Source of the DNA: Thalassolituus maritimus
GTDB taxonomy: Bacteria; Pseudomonadota; Gammaproteobacteria; Pseudomonadales; Oceanobacteraceae
Direction: 5' to 3'
DNA length: 64,000 bases
Assembly: GCA_913019975.1 (NCBI GenBank)
Contig: CAJWBH010000010.1
Coordinates: 62,001 to 126,000 of the forward strand
Shown: piece by piece, positions 34,630-43,964 of the stretch
Numbering within the stretch: the stretch's first letter is position 1
How the letters are laid out: each line of letters begins with the position of its first letter
Position numbers and translations under genes: made by a program
Notes under the pieces: model-generated
Seen by the model: the letters and a program-made list of their open reading frames with translations, nothing else
Databases searched by the model: none
Told to the model about the DNA's origin: nothing

Positions 34630-35871
34630 TCAGTCCTCAACCTGTCTGGCCATATTCACCAACTCTGTGAGCTTGTCAGTGAGTGGGCTGTAATCAGAGA
34701 CAAATTTCTCAGACAGTGCCGTTAACTGAAGACCGAATGCACGAAGCGCTTTATTCAGTTCTTCCTCCATGCCCGTATCCAGTTGAGCTACCTGACGCTC
34801 CAGGCGCTCGCCCAATTTCTGCATATGCTGCTGACTCTGCTGCTGTTGAGCCAATAGCTGCTCCTGGCTTTCCAGCATCATGCTGTGCAACTGGGATGTG
34901 AGTTCTTTTTGTGTCTGGCTCAATTCTTCTGTCGCCCATCTTTGCTGAGACTGGACGGCATCGGACATACCCTGGGTGAGAACAGACAACCGCTCTTCAA
35001 GCTTCGGCAACCCTTCAGCCGCGTTATTTACCATATCCGCGAGGCTACCGAGCTGGGAGTGAATGTTCATACGCTGAGTTTCGAGGCCTGTCAGGAGCTC
35101 CTGCAGAGACTCCGAAATACCGTTGAACGCATTGGCGTTGCGAACCATGTATTCAAACGAGTTGCTCGCTTCTTTCATCAGGTTGGACGACCGTTCCTGC
35201 TCTGAAATCAGGTCGTCGAGCTGTGTCCGGTAAGTTTGCTGCCACTCCAGCATGGCAACAACGGATTCATTCAGCTGACGGAAGTTTTCCCCATACTGCT
35301 CATTGATCTTGGTATTGAATTCATTCATGACGGCGCGAATGGCTTCAACCAGTGCTTTGGCGTTCGCATCGGCCATCTTCTGCTGATAATTCGTCAATAC
35401 ATCAACAAGCTGGTCAAAGCGTCGCTGGGAAGATTGGTGTTGTTTCGCCAGTTCAGTGCGAAGGCTCTGTTCGGAGCCATCGTGTAATTGCTTCACCAGC
35501 GCCTGGAGAGAAAGGTCAAGATCATCAATAGTAGCGGCCCGATGCTGACTGGCCGCACGCCGGCCCGCCTGCTCGACCGCTGCTCGGATCTTAAGGGTCA
35601 GGGCAGCGAACAGACCCGCGATCGAAGTCCAGAAGGCCGTTTTGAGACCATCCATCAGTCGTGGAACGCTGCCCTGGATATCTGCGGTGTCGAAATGCCA
35701 GAGGCCAAGTGCTACGCCAAGAAACGTACCGAAAATACCAATACTGGTCAGAATCGCGGGCGCGACTTCCGCTGTCTTCGAAGAATACCGGAACAAATGA
35801 AAGAAAATGCCAAGAGCAAGGACACCGCCAATAAGTACCAGCGTCCATACCGAAAATTGTTCCAACACCAT
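34630..35871 (-). CDS. ZorA-like MotA/TolQ/ExbB channel with long coiled-coil tail
   Basis: The 413-aa product has three hydrophobic helices (about 9-27, 38-58, 79-95) with the MotA/ExbB core AILTSIGIFGTFLGVALGLW and GLKTAFWTSIAGLFAALTLK. From about residue 120 onward it is a long cytoplasmic coiled coil, rich in Gln and Glu (MLESQEQLLAQQQQSQQHMQ). Flagellar MotA lacks such a tail; ZorA of the anti-phage Zorya system has it. With the next gene it would form a proton-driven inner-membrane motor. First gene of the three-gene operon, 350 bases from the divergent fadE. Confidence 0.72.
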   Translation of the reverse strand: MVLEQFSVWTLVLIGGVLALGIFFHLFRYSSKTAEVAPAILTSIGIFGTFLGVALGLWHFDTADIQGSVPRLMDGLKTAFWTSIAGLFAALTLKIRAAVEQAGRRAASQHRAATIDDLDLSLQALVKQLHDGSEQSLRTELAKQHQSSQRRFDQLVDVLTNYQQKMADANAKALVEAIRAVMNEFNTKINEQYGENFRQLNESVVAMLEWQQTYRTQLDDLISEQERSSNLMKEASNSFEYMVRNANAFNGISESLQELLTGLETQRMNIHSQLGSLADMVNNAAEGLPKLEERLSVLTQGMSDAVQSQQRWATEELSQTQKELTSQLHSMMLESQEQLLAQQQQSQQHMQKLGERLERQVAQLDTGMEEELNKALRAFGLQLTALSEKFVSDYSPLTDKLTELVNMARQVED

Positions 35872-36222
35872 AATACGTAGCCTGACAGGTTATTTATTGC
35901 ATCACACAGAGTCAGTTTAGTCGCTATTTACGCTTTCGCCGGGAAGCTCTTCTCTGACACTAAAGCCACCAATACAAGGTATTTGTGCCAGACCACTCAT
36001 AAAACAGCACAGGCTAGCTTGCGAATCAGCGAAATTATTGAAATCAAAGAAAAAATCCCACCCCGCCACACCCTAAGAAATTTACATTTGGGGTTTGCGA
36101 AGCAGTGATTTTACTGGTTAGAATGCCAGCCTCACGCGCGAGTGAGTAACCGCCTCGTGCGCTGGAAGTATGAAAAAACAGAAATAATAACGGCCCTATG
36201 GCCACCTTATTGAGGTACTGAT
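35872..36222. other. Divergent promoter interval between the Zorya-like operon and fadE
   Basis: No gene is present. The fadE side carries TGAGGT about seven bases before its ATG. A dyad CTGG...CCAG (about 36115-36131) in ACTGGTTAGAATGCCAG vaguely resembles fatty-acid regulator sites but is not convincing. AT-rich stretches at about 36040-36080 could hold the divergent promoters. Confidence 0.4.
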
Positions 36223-38721
36223 ATGACTACGACAATCTGGAGCCTGCTCCTTGTTGGCGCACTGGTCGCTCTGACTTACAAGCGTAGCTCGCTGAAAGTT
36301 GCAGCTGGTGTTATGGCTGCTTTTACAGTAGCTGCTTTCGTTTTCGGCGCAGCAACTGCTGTTACCGTAATCTCTCTGATCGTTGCTGGCGCACTGGGTG
36401 TACTTAGCCTTGATGGTTTCCGTACTAACACTGTGACTAAGCCGATCTTCAACTTCTACAAGAAGATTCTGCCACAGATGTCCGACACTGAGCGTGAAGC
36501 TCTGGAAGCCGGTACTGTATGGTGGGATGGTGAACTGTTCTCTGGTAAGCCTAACTGGCAGATGCTGCTGAACCACCCTAACCCGACTATTCCACAAGAA
36601 GAACAGGACTTCCTGGACAACCAGGTTAAGACTCTGTGCTCTATGGTTGACGAGTGGGAAATCAGCCAGAACGGTGACCTCTCTAAGGAAATCTGGGAAT
36701 ACATCAAGAAAGAACGTTTCTTCTCTATGATTATCCCTAAAGAATACGGTGGCCTTGGCTTCTCTGCTCAGACACAGTCTGCTGTTCTTCAGGCGCTGAC
36801 TGTATCAGGTGCGACCTTCTCTACCGTAGGTGTTCCTAACTCTCTCGGCCCAGGTGAGCTGCTGCTGAAGTACGGTACTCAAGAGCAGAAAGATCACTAC
36901 CTGCCGCGCCTGGCAGATGGTCGTGAGATCCCATGTTTCGGTCTGACTGGTCCACGTGCCGGTTCTGATGCGACCTCTCTGCCTGACGTTGGTGTTGTAT
37001 GTAAGGGCACTTGGGAAGGTAAAGAAGTTCTGGGTCTGAAACTGAACTTTGAAAAGCGTTACATCACTCTGGCTCCAGTTGCGACTGTTGTTGGTCTGGC
37101 GTTCCGTATGTTTGACCCGGAAGGTCTTCTGGGCGACAAGAAAGACGTTGGTATTACCGTAGCTCTGCTGCCACGCCACCTCGAAGGCATGGACATCGGT
37201 AACCGCCACAAGCCAATCGGCTCTCCGTTCATGAACGGCCCGATTTTCGGTAAAGACGTATTTATCCCACTGGACTTCATCATCGGTGGTGCTGACATGG
37301 CTGGTCAGGGCTGGCGTATGCTGGTTGAGTGTCTGTCTGTTGGCCGTTGTATTACTCTGCCAAGCTCTGGTGCAGGTGGTGGTAAGTACTCTATCGCGGC
37401 TACCGGTGCATACTCACGTATCCGTCGTCAGTTCAATGTGCCGATTGCTAAGCTGGAAGGTGTTCAGGAGCGCGTTGCGCGTATCGCTGGTAACACGTAC
37501 ACCGCTGGCGCTGCTGCACGCGTAACTGCGATTGCTATTGATGAAGGTCACAAGCCTTCTGTTCCTTCAGCGATCCTGAAGTACAACCTGACTGAAATCG
37601 CCCGTGCCGTTGCTAACGACACTATGGACGTTCACGGTGGTAAAGCTATTATCCGTGGTCCTAAGAACTATGTTGAGTCTGGTTACTCTTCTGTTCCTGT
37701 TGCGATCACTGTTGAAGGTGCAAACATCCTGACCCGCTCTATGATCACCTTTGGTCAGGGCGCGATCCGCTGCCATCCTTTCGTACTGCCAGAAATGGAA
37801 ACTGCGAAAGCGAACGATCTGAAAGGCTTCGATAAGGCGCTGTTCGGTCACTTCGGATTCATCTTCTCTAACATGAGCCGTGCTCTGGTTCTGAACCTGA
37901 CTAATGCTGCCTTCACTGGCGTGCCTGTGTCTGGTCCTACCAAGTCTTACTACAAGCAGCTGAACAAGTACGCCGCTTCTTTCGCAATCTGTGTCGACAT
38001 CGCTATGTCTACTCTGGGTGGTGAGCTGAAGTTCCGCGAGCTGATCTCTGCACGTCTGGCAGACATGGTATCTAAGATGTACCTGGCTTCTATGGTTCTC
38101 AAACACTGGGCTGACCAGGGTTCAAACAAAGAAGACCTGCCACTGGTTCAGTACTCTATCGAGAAGCTGTTCTTCGAATTCGAAGAAGCACATGAAGCCT
38201 TCCTGCAGAACCTGCCAGCACGTCCTGCTGCATGGCTGCTGAAAGTACTGACTATGCCACTGGGCCGTCGTGCTAAGGCACCTAACGATAAGCTGGTCGC
38301 TAAAGTTGTAGATCTGGTTTCTTACCACACTGACACCCGTGAGCGTCTGATTCAGGGTGCCTACCGTGGCGAGAAATACGGTGCTGCATACGATAACGGT
38401 CTGCGTAACCCGCTGGCTGTATACGACAGCCTGCTGGATCGTGTTGAGAAAGCTGAGGGCATCTACAAGAAAATTGGCGATGCTATCAAAGCTGGTAAGT
38501 ACGACGAAGCAACCCTGTCAATCGAAGGCCGTATCAACGAAGGTGTTGAGATGGGCATTCTGACAGCCGACGAAGGCGAGTTCATGATCGCATTCGAGAA
38601 AGATGTTCTGGAAATGGTACACGTTGACCACTTCCCACTGGAACACTTCGGTACTGTTGCTGAAAACCACGACAAAGCAAAAAAGACCTCTAAAAAGAAG
38701 TCTGACGAAGCTACTGCTTAA
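36223..38721 (+). CDS. fadE: FadE, acyl-CoA dehydrogenase
   Basis: FadE performs the first oxidation of fatty acyl-CoA in beta-oxidation, passing electrons to ETF. The 832-aa length matches E. coli FadE (814 aa). The N-terminal hydrophobic region (about residues 5-65) is typical of this membrane-associated class. The segment KPIFNFYKKILPQMSDTERE and the substrate/FAD regions CFGLTGPRAGSDATSLPD and GQGWRMLVECLSVGRCITLP are diagnostic. Codons are strongly biased to a small set (GTT, GCT, CTG, CGT), unlike its neighbours, which suggests very high expression. A strong terminator follows. Confidence 0.96.
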   Translation: MTTTIWSLLLVGALVALTYKRSSLKVAAGVMAAFTVAAFVFGAATAVTVISLIVAGALGVLSLDGFRTNTVTKPIFNFYKKILPQMSDTEREALEAGTVWWDGELFSGKPNWQMLLNHPNPTIPQEEQDFLDNQVKTLCSMVDEWEISQNGDLSKEIWEYIKKERFFSMIIPKEYGGLGFSAQTQSAVLQALTVSGATFSTVGVPNSLGPGELLLKYGTQEQKDHYLPRLADGREIPCFGLTGPRAGSDATSLPDVGVVCKGTWEGKEVLGLKLNFEKRYITLAPVATVVGLAFRMFDPEGLLGDKKDVGITVALLPRHLEGMDIGNRHKPIGSPFMNGPIFGKDVFIPLDFIIGGADMAGQGWRMLVECLSVGRCITLPSSGAGGGKYSIAATGAYSRIRRQFNVPIAKLEGVQERVARIAGNTYTAGAAARVTAIAIDEGHKPSVPSAILKYNLTEIARAVANDTMDVHGGKAIIRGPKNYVESGYSSVPVAITVEGANILTRSMITFGQGAIRCHPFVLPEMETAKANDLKGFDKALFGHFGFIFSNMSRALVLNLTNAAFTGVPVSGPTKSYYKQLNKYAASFAICVDIAMSTLGGELKFRELISARLADMVSKMYLASMVLKHWADQGSNKEDLPLVQYSIEKLFFEFEEAHEAFLQNLPARPAAWLLKVLTMPLGRRAKAPNDKLVAKVVDLVSYHTDTRERLIQGAYRGEKYGAAYDNGLRNPLAVYDSLLDRVEKAEGIYKKIGDAIKAGKYDEATLSIEGRINEGVEMGILTADEGEFMIAFEKDVLEMVHVDHFPLEHFGTVAENHDKAKKTSKKKSDEATA

Positions 38722-38741
38722 TTGCTGACGTCGTAAGAAGA

Positions 38742-38766
38742 AGCCCCGCTCTGCGGGGCTTTTTTG
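38742..38766 (+). terminator. Rho-independent terminator of fadE
   Basis: AGCCCCGC-TCT-GCGGGGCT is a perfect 8-bp stem followed directly by six T. It begins 21 bases after the fadE stop. Confidence 0.93.
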
Positions 38767-38813
38767 TGCCCGCTTTTCGGGTATTATCAAAGCTCCAGTC
38801 AAAGGAGAGATCG

Positions 38814-39134
38814 ATGCTAATCAGCAATATGGAAGTCGTTCCGGGGAAGCGCATTACCCAGCATCTGGGAATGGTACAGGGCAGCACTGTTCGTGCTAAA
38901 CATGCCGGTCGTGACATCATGGCAGGCTTTAAGAATATCTTTGGCGGTGAGTTAAAAGGCTATACGGAGCTCCTGAGTGAGTCCCGGGAAGAGGCCATCG
39001 ACCGTCTGAAACAGCAAGCTGCTGCGCTGGGAGCGAATGCTGTCATCAACGTTCGTTTCTCCACCTCATCTATTGCCGCCGGAGCGTCCGAAATTTTCGT
39101 GTACGGCACTGCAGTGCTCGTGGAAGATCGCTAA
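38814..39134 (+). CDS. YbjQ/UPF0145 family protein
   Basis: The 106-aa product matches the YbjQ (UPF0145, 'heavy-metal-binding') family, whose members form pentamers of unknown role. Signatures: RITQHLGMVQGSTVRAKH, FKNIFGGELKGYTELLSESR and ALGANAVINVRFSTSSI. AAGGAGAGA lies just before the ATG at 38814; a frame open to 38766 crosses the fadE terminator and is rejected. It overlaps the next gene by one base (taATGg) and forms an operon with a second YbjQ protein and an M48 peptidase. Confidence 0.88.
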   Translation: MLISNMEVVPGKRITQHLGMVQGSTVRAKHAGRDIMAGFKNIFGGELKGYTELLSESREEAIDRLKQQAAALGANAVINVRFSTSSIAAGASEIFVYGTAVLVEDR

Positions 39135-39589
39135 TGGAACTGATCGTATTCCTTGTTCTCCTTGGGCTGGGTTACGTTTTCGGACGACTTTCCGAGAGTC
39201 GCCATTACCGCGCCATCATCCAACGGGAGCAGGTACTCAGAGATATCTCAGTTGTACCTGTCAAAATTCCTCCCCCCGAATATCTCAGGCATGAGTCCAC
39301 TCTGGTATGTGGTAGCGTCGTAATCTCTGTCGATTACTTCAAAACCGTCGCTGCTTCTTTGCGGAATATTTTTGGCGGCCGGGTCGGCGCCTACGAAAGT
39401 CTTCTCGACCGCGCCCGGCGGGAAGCTGTTTTACGTATGCAGGACGAAGCACGTCAACTCGGTGCAGAGACCATCTATAACGTGAAATATGAAACCTCCC
39501 GCATCGGAGAAAATGCAGGCAAAGGTCTTGGCTCAGTAGAAGTGCTTGCCTACGGAACCGCACTGATAGCCAGCACGGCCTCTAAGTAG
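39134..39589 (+). CDS. Membrane-anchored YbjQ-family protein
   Basis: The 151-aa product has an N-terminal transmembrane helix (ELIVFLVLLGLGYVFGRL). The YbjQ-like domain that follows has STLVCGSVVISVDYFKTVAA, NIFGGRVGAYESLLDRARRE and QLGAETIYNVKYETSRI. It is a paralogue of the upstream gene with an added anchor, and starts inside the latter's stop codon. Joint presence of soluble and anchored copies suggests a hetero-oligomer at the membrane; that is inference. Confidence 0.8.
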   Translation: MELIVFLVLLGLGYVFGRLSESRHYRAIIQREQVLRDISVVPVKIPPPEYLRHESTLVCGSVVISVDYFKTVAASLRNIFGGRVGAYESLLDRARREAVLRMQDEARQLGAETIYNVKYETSRIGENAGKGLGSVEVLAYGTALIASTASK

Positions 39590-39604
39590 CTGTGAGCCTT
39601 AAGG

Positions 39605-40450
39605 ATGAGTTTCCCAAAAGAAAACCCGCAGCTACCCGAGGGGATTAACAATCATCATGAAAGCCCCTTCGTAGACTTCGTCATCATGGCCGGCGCTCTG
39701 TTGCTGGCAGTGGTCAGTCTTTCCTTCCTGATCGGCTGGGGAGCCGTGCGCATAGCGCCTGCGGTGCCCTTTGAGTGGGAGCCGGATATTTCTCTGGCTC
39801 CATCTGGATATAGTTCAGAAGAGGATCAGAGAATTGCGGACTACCTGCAGAGTCTGACCCAACAATTGATCCCACAAGAATCTGAAATTCCCTCAGTTAA
39901 GGTGCACTGGCTACCCGATGTTGATGCCGCAAATGCCTTTGCGACTTCAGGCGGCAATATTCACGTCACCCGGGGTCTGCTTGATGCCGTCAACAGTGAG
40001 AATGGCCTGGCGATGGTGCTGGCGCACGAGTACGCCCACATTGAATTAAGACACCCCGTCGTCCTTATGCTTGAGCAGATTGGCCACACATTAATCGCAC
40101 TGCTCACAGGGTTTGATAATTCCTCTGCGGGAACCATTGCCCAACAGAGTGGTTTGATCAGCCTCATGGCCTTCAGTCGCAACATGGAGCGTGCGGCGGA
40201 CGCAAGGGCCCTAACCCTCATCAACAACTATTACGGACACTCCAGAGGGTCTGAGGAACTGTTTGAGCATATTCTTGAGGCTGATGAGAGCGCGGACCGC
40301 CAGTGGGGTCTCTGGCAGTCTCATCCGGCGACAGTGGAGCGGATTGAGTTTCTGAACTCGCACAAAAAAAGCGGAGATACTCACGCATCGCTCCGCCCTC
40401 TTCCCACCTGGCTTTCAAAATCACTAAGCAGGGATTCTGAAACCCAATAG
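39605..40450 (+). CDS. M48-family zinc metallopeptidase, membrane-anchored
   Basis: The 281-aa product has one transmembrane helix (about residues 25-48) and a periplasmic gluzincin domain. The zinc site is HEYAH (141-145) with the third ligand in SRNMERAADARAL, the usual M48 ExxxD-type motif. Upstream TSGGNIHVTRGLLDAV is also characteristic. It follows the YbjQ pair by 15 bases. HtpX/YcaL-type M48 enzymes clear damaged membrane or BAM-associated proteins; the exact target is unknown. Confidence 0.87.
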   Translation: MSFPKENPQLPEGINNHHESPFVDFVIMAGALLLAVVSLSFLIGWGAVRIAPAVPFEWEPDISLAPSGYSSEEDQRIADYLQSLTQQLIPQESEIPSVKVHWLPDVDAANAFATSGGNIHVTRGLLDAVNSENGLAMVLAHEYAHIELRHPVVLMLEQIGHTLIALLTGFDNSSAGTIAQQSGLISLMAFSRNMERAADARALTLINNYYGHSRGSEELFEHILEADESADRQWGLWQSHPATVERIEFLNSHKKSGDTHASLRPLPTWLSKSLSRDSETQ

Positions 40451-40460
40451 CGCCCGGTTC

Positions 40461-41471
<1,011 letters not shown>

Positions 41472-41688
41472 TCAAGGGTGGTGGCGTAACCCCACAATAT
41501 CCCGCCCATCAAGCTGTCTAACATGGCATTACAACAAATAACAATGCTGGCTTACATTGCCTTTCCCCTTTTAAATCAATGGGATGCAACACCTTAAAAT
41601 GAACAAAGGTTCATCTGTCAATTTCTGTTCGTTGTCGAAAATTTAGCCATGGGTCAGGATTACTCCACAAAGCAATAACCCGAAGGCC

Positions 41689-42417
41689 ATGAAAATGAGT
41701 AAACAACAAGAAATTAAGCAGAAGTCGCGCCTTGGCACGCTACTTATGCACAAAGGACTCATCACCCGTCGCCAGTTAGATGAAGCACTGGATCTTCAGA
41801 GCACAAGCAAGTTGATGCTTGGTGAGATCATGGTCGAAAAGGGATGGATTACAGAGAAACAACTCGACAAGGCACTGAAAGGACAATCACGCTACCGCAT
41901 GGTTGCTGCGGTCGGAGCGGTTCTTCTTGGCCCTGTTCAACCATTTGTAGCCAGCGCGAACGCTTCAATAGATACATCGATTGAAGCTGAGCAGTACGAG
42001 GCCAATCGTATCGCTGGTTTTGGTAACATGAAGCCGATGTCTGAAGGGGGTATGGCAGAGATCACTGGTCAAGGTATCAACGAGAATGTTGCTTACCTGC
42101 AAGACGTTCTGAGCGGCGACTCCGATGGCGCTGACGCTCCGGAAACCGCCACTATGACTGCTCTGCAAAGCATTTTCCCGGGACTTAACATGCTCACGGA
42201 TTATGAGATAAGCGACGTGGAGTATTACGGCGATGGTCCATCAGTTACACTCCACGAAGATGGTTCAATTGAAATGCAGGGACCAAAACGAATCGGTGAG
42301 ATTGCCTTCAAAGACGTTAATTTCCGAGGAGCCACCGGACCTGCAATGGGAGACCTCTCTATTAAGAATCTCAGTATGTCAGAAGGTTCAACCATAACCT
42401 TGCGTACTCGAAACTAG
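41689..42417 (+). CDS. MshEN-motif protein fused to an unassigned exported domain (paralogue 1)
   Basis: Residues about 12-60 carry two tandem MshEN motifs: RLGTLLMHKGLITRRQ-LDEAL-DLQ, and LGEIMVEKGWITEKQ-LDKALKGQ, the type that binds c-di-GMP in T2SS/pilus ATPases. Then comes one hydrophobic segment (MVAAVGAVLLGPVQPFVASA), which could be a membrane anchor. The rest (about 90-242) is the domain shared with the next two genes: MAEITGQGINENVAYLQD, YEISDVEYYGDG, RIGEIAFKDVNFRG and MGDLSIKNLSMSEGSTITL. No function is known for that domain. GAAGG precedes the ATG. Confidence 0.65.
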   Translation: MKMSKQQEIKQKSRLGTLLMHKGLITRRQLDEALDLQSTSKLMLGEIMVEKGWITEKQLDKALKGQSRYRMVAAVGAVLLGPVQPFVASANASIDTSIEAEQYEANRIAGFGNMKPMSEGGMAEITGQGINENVAYLQDVLSGDSDGADAPETATMTALQSIFPGLNMLTDYEISDVEYYGDGPSVTLHEDGSIEMQGPKRIGEIAFKDVNFRGATGPAMGDLSIKNLSMSEGSTITLRTRN

Positions 42418-42623
42418 GCTCTGATTAAGCGCGGCGCAGAAAGCCCTAAGATAATTAGACTTTTTGCGCCTACATTCTCCATACAGACTCTCAAGTCCGG
42501 ACAATTGAAGCCGCCACCCCCGCGTAATGTGAATTGAGTCACAATGACTGGTCATCCTCAGCCACTTTGATGTTTGATAGCTGAAAAGCTTCTCAGACAC
42601 TAATAAGAATACCCGAGGAACCT

Positions 42624-43157
42624 ATGGACGCTTTATCTAATGGACTGAAAACCTTCCGTATCGCCTCATTGGTCACAACCGTCGGCCTGAGTATTATGTC
42701 GACATCGGCTTTCGCAGAGTTTAAACGCCCCACTGATCCCGATTCGCTCGCGAAACGCGTCGGCATGACCGCTATCTACGACGAAGGCATGTCGGGAGTG
42801 GTAGCTCAGGGATTTCAGGATGACATTGATTACCTTATGGAGGTTGTCGACCAAACAGGTCCTACTGATCAGGCACCAGAAATCGCTCTGATGGCGGTTC
42901 TCCAAACAGCAATTCCATTTCTCCCAGCATTCAGCGGGTACACGATCACTGGTATTGAATATGACGACCCTGAAGCCGAGCGGGTTATTTTCAATGCTGA
43001 TGCCACGGTCACTCTTATATTACCGGATCGTATCGGCGAAATTGCCTACCGGGACTTTAAGGCACGCGACAGCTCAGGTGCCCCGATGGGGGATATTATC
43101 TTTGACGATGTGCGCCTTCTGGAAAACTCAACGCTCAAGTTAATCGGGTCTGACTAA
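42624..43157 (+). CDS. Exported protein, paralogue 2 of the 41.7-43.9 kb cluster
   Basis: The 177-aa precursor has a signal peptide (IASLVTTVGLSIMSTSAFA). The mature protein aligns by eye with its neighbours: MSGVVAQGFQDDIDYLMEVV, YTITGIEYDDPEAERVIFNA, RIGEIAYRDFKARDSSGAPM and the C-terminal LLENSTLKLIG. It lacks the MshEN part. The MTAIYDEGMSGVVAQGF-type start recalls the D/S-M-x-x-(I/V)-x-GQG motif found in several exported or pilus-associated families. GAGGAACCT precedes the ATG. Confidence 0.55.
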   Translation: MDALSNGLKTFRIASLVTTVGLSIMSTSAFAEFKRPTDPDSLAKRVGMTAIYDEGMSGVVAQGFQDDIDYLMEVVDQTGPTDQAPEIALMAVLQTAIPFLPAFSGYTITGIEYDDPEAERVIFNADATVTLILPDRIGEIAYRDFKARDSSGAPMGDIIFDDVRLLENSTLKLIGSD

Positions 43158-43350
43158 CCCCTTGTCGAACGCAGCCAATATAGCGCACGTGCGCAGTCTG
43201 ACGGAGAGACTGCGCCACTATCCCGGGCAGCCTTAATAGTGTCCAGACACAAAGCGCCCTTCCCTCTCTTCGCATCGATTTCCCCTGAACAAGGTCACAC
43301 CTGACGTGGTCTGATAACTCCCCCCAAAACAATAAGAAGGGAGTCACCGC

Positions 43351-43872
43351 GTGAACACCAGTGGAAGAACATCAGGACTAACAACGCTCATTCGCCTCAG
43401 CGTCATCACATTGTGCACATCTACTGCTTACGCCGGACCAACGGTTCAGGAGCTGGAGCAGCGAACCGGGCTCGCGAGTCTCGCCGATGATAATATGCAG
43501 ACCATTTCTGCTCAGGGCATCAATGAGGACAGCCAGTACCTTATCGAGCTGGGAAACAACAGTGGCCCGGACGAAGAAGGTGGCCTGAAAACGCTGATGG
43601 TGCTGTTCCAGGCGGGATTGCCATTACTCAACTTCGTTGGCGACTACGAGATCACTGGCGTAAGTTATGATGACCCTGATGGACCGCGCAGTATCGTCAA
43701 TGACGATGGAACTATCAGCCTGGTTCTGCCCTCCAGCATCGACGAAATCGCCTATCGCAATATGAGTATTGGTAGCACCGGTACCGATATCATTGGCGAC
43801 CTGTATTTCAGGAATATTTCGACCGTTCCCGACTCTACAGTAACACTGATTCCACGCCCCGAAACACCTTAA
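43351..43872 (+). CDS. Exported protein, paralogue 3 of the 41.7-43.9 kb cluster
   Basis: A GTG start seven bases after GGGAG gives 173 aa with a signal peptide (LIRLSVITLCTSTAYA). It shares the family pattern: MQTISAQGINEDSQYLIELG, YEITGVSYDDPDGPRSIVND, SSIDEIAYRNMSIGSTG and DLYFRNISTVPDSTVTLIP. Gaps of about 200 bases separate the three paralogues, so each may have its own promoter. A bidirectional terminator follows. Confidence 0.55.
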   Translation: MNTSGRTSGLTTLIRLSVITLCTSTAYAGPTVQELEQRTGLASLADDNMQTISAQGINEDSQYLIELGNNSGPDEEGGLKTLMVLFQAGLPLLNFVGDYEITGVSYDDPDGPRSIVNDDGTISLVLPSSIDEIAYRNMSIGSTGTDIIGDLYFRNISTVPDSTVTLIPRPETP

Positions 43873-43912
43873 GCCAGAAGCAATTTAATCTTGATACGGA
43901 CTGTGTGAAAAG

Positions 43913-43946
43913 CAAAAAAAAACGGAAGCATCTGCTCCCGTTTTTC
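43913..43946. terminator. Bidirectional terminator between paralogue 3 and the TRAP operon
   Basis: AACGGAAGCA-TC-TGCTCCCGTT forms a stem with one mismatch, preceded by nine A and followed by five T. It can serve both the plus-strand paralogue gene and the minus-strand TRAP permease gene, which converge here. Confidence 0.82.
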
Positions 43947-43964
43947 TTTGACTGAGATGTTAGG

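Noticed and set aside
34630-35871. Second flagellar MotA stator
   Set aside because: The long coiled-coil tail and the adjoining OmpA-type partner fit ZorA better than a flagellar stator; MotA has no such tail.
36115-36131. Fatty-acid regulator (FadR/PsrA-like) operator before fadE
   Set aside because: Only a short CTGG/CCAG dyad is present and neither consensus is matched well enough.
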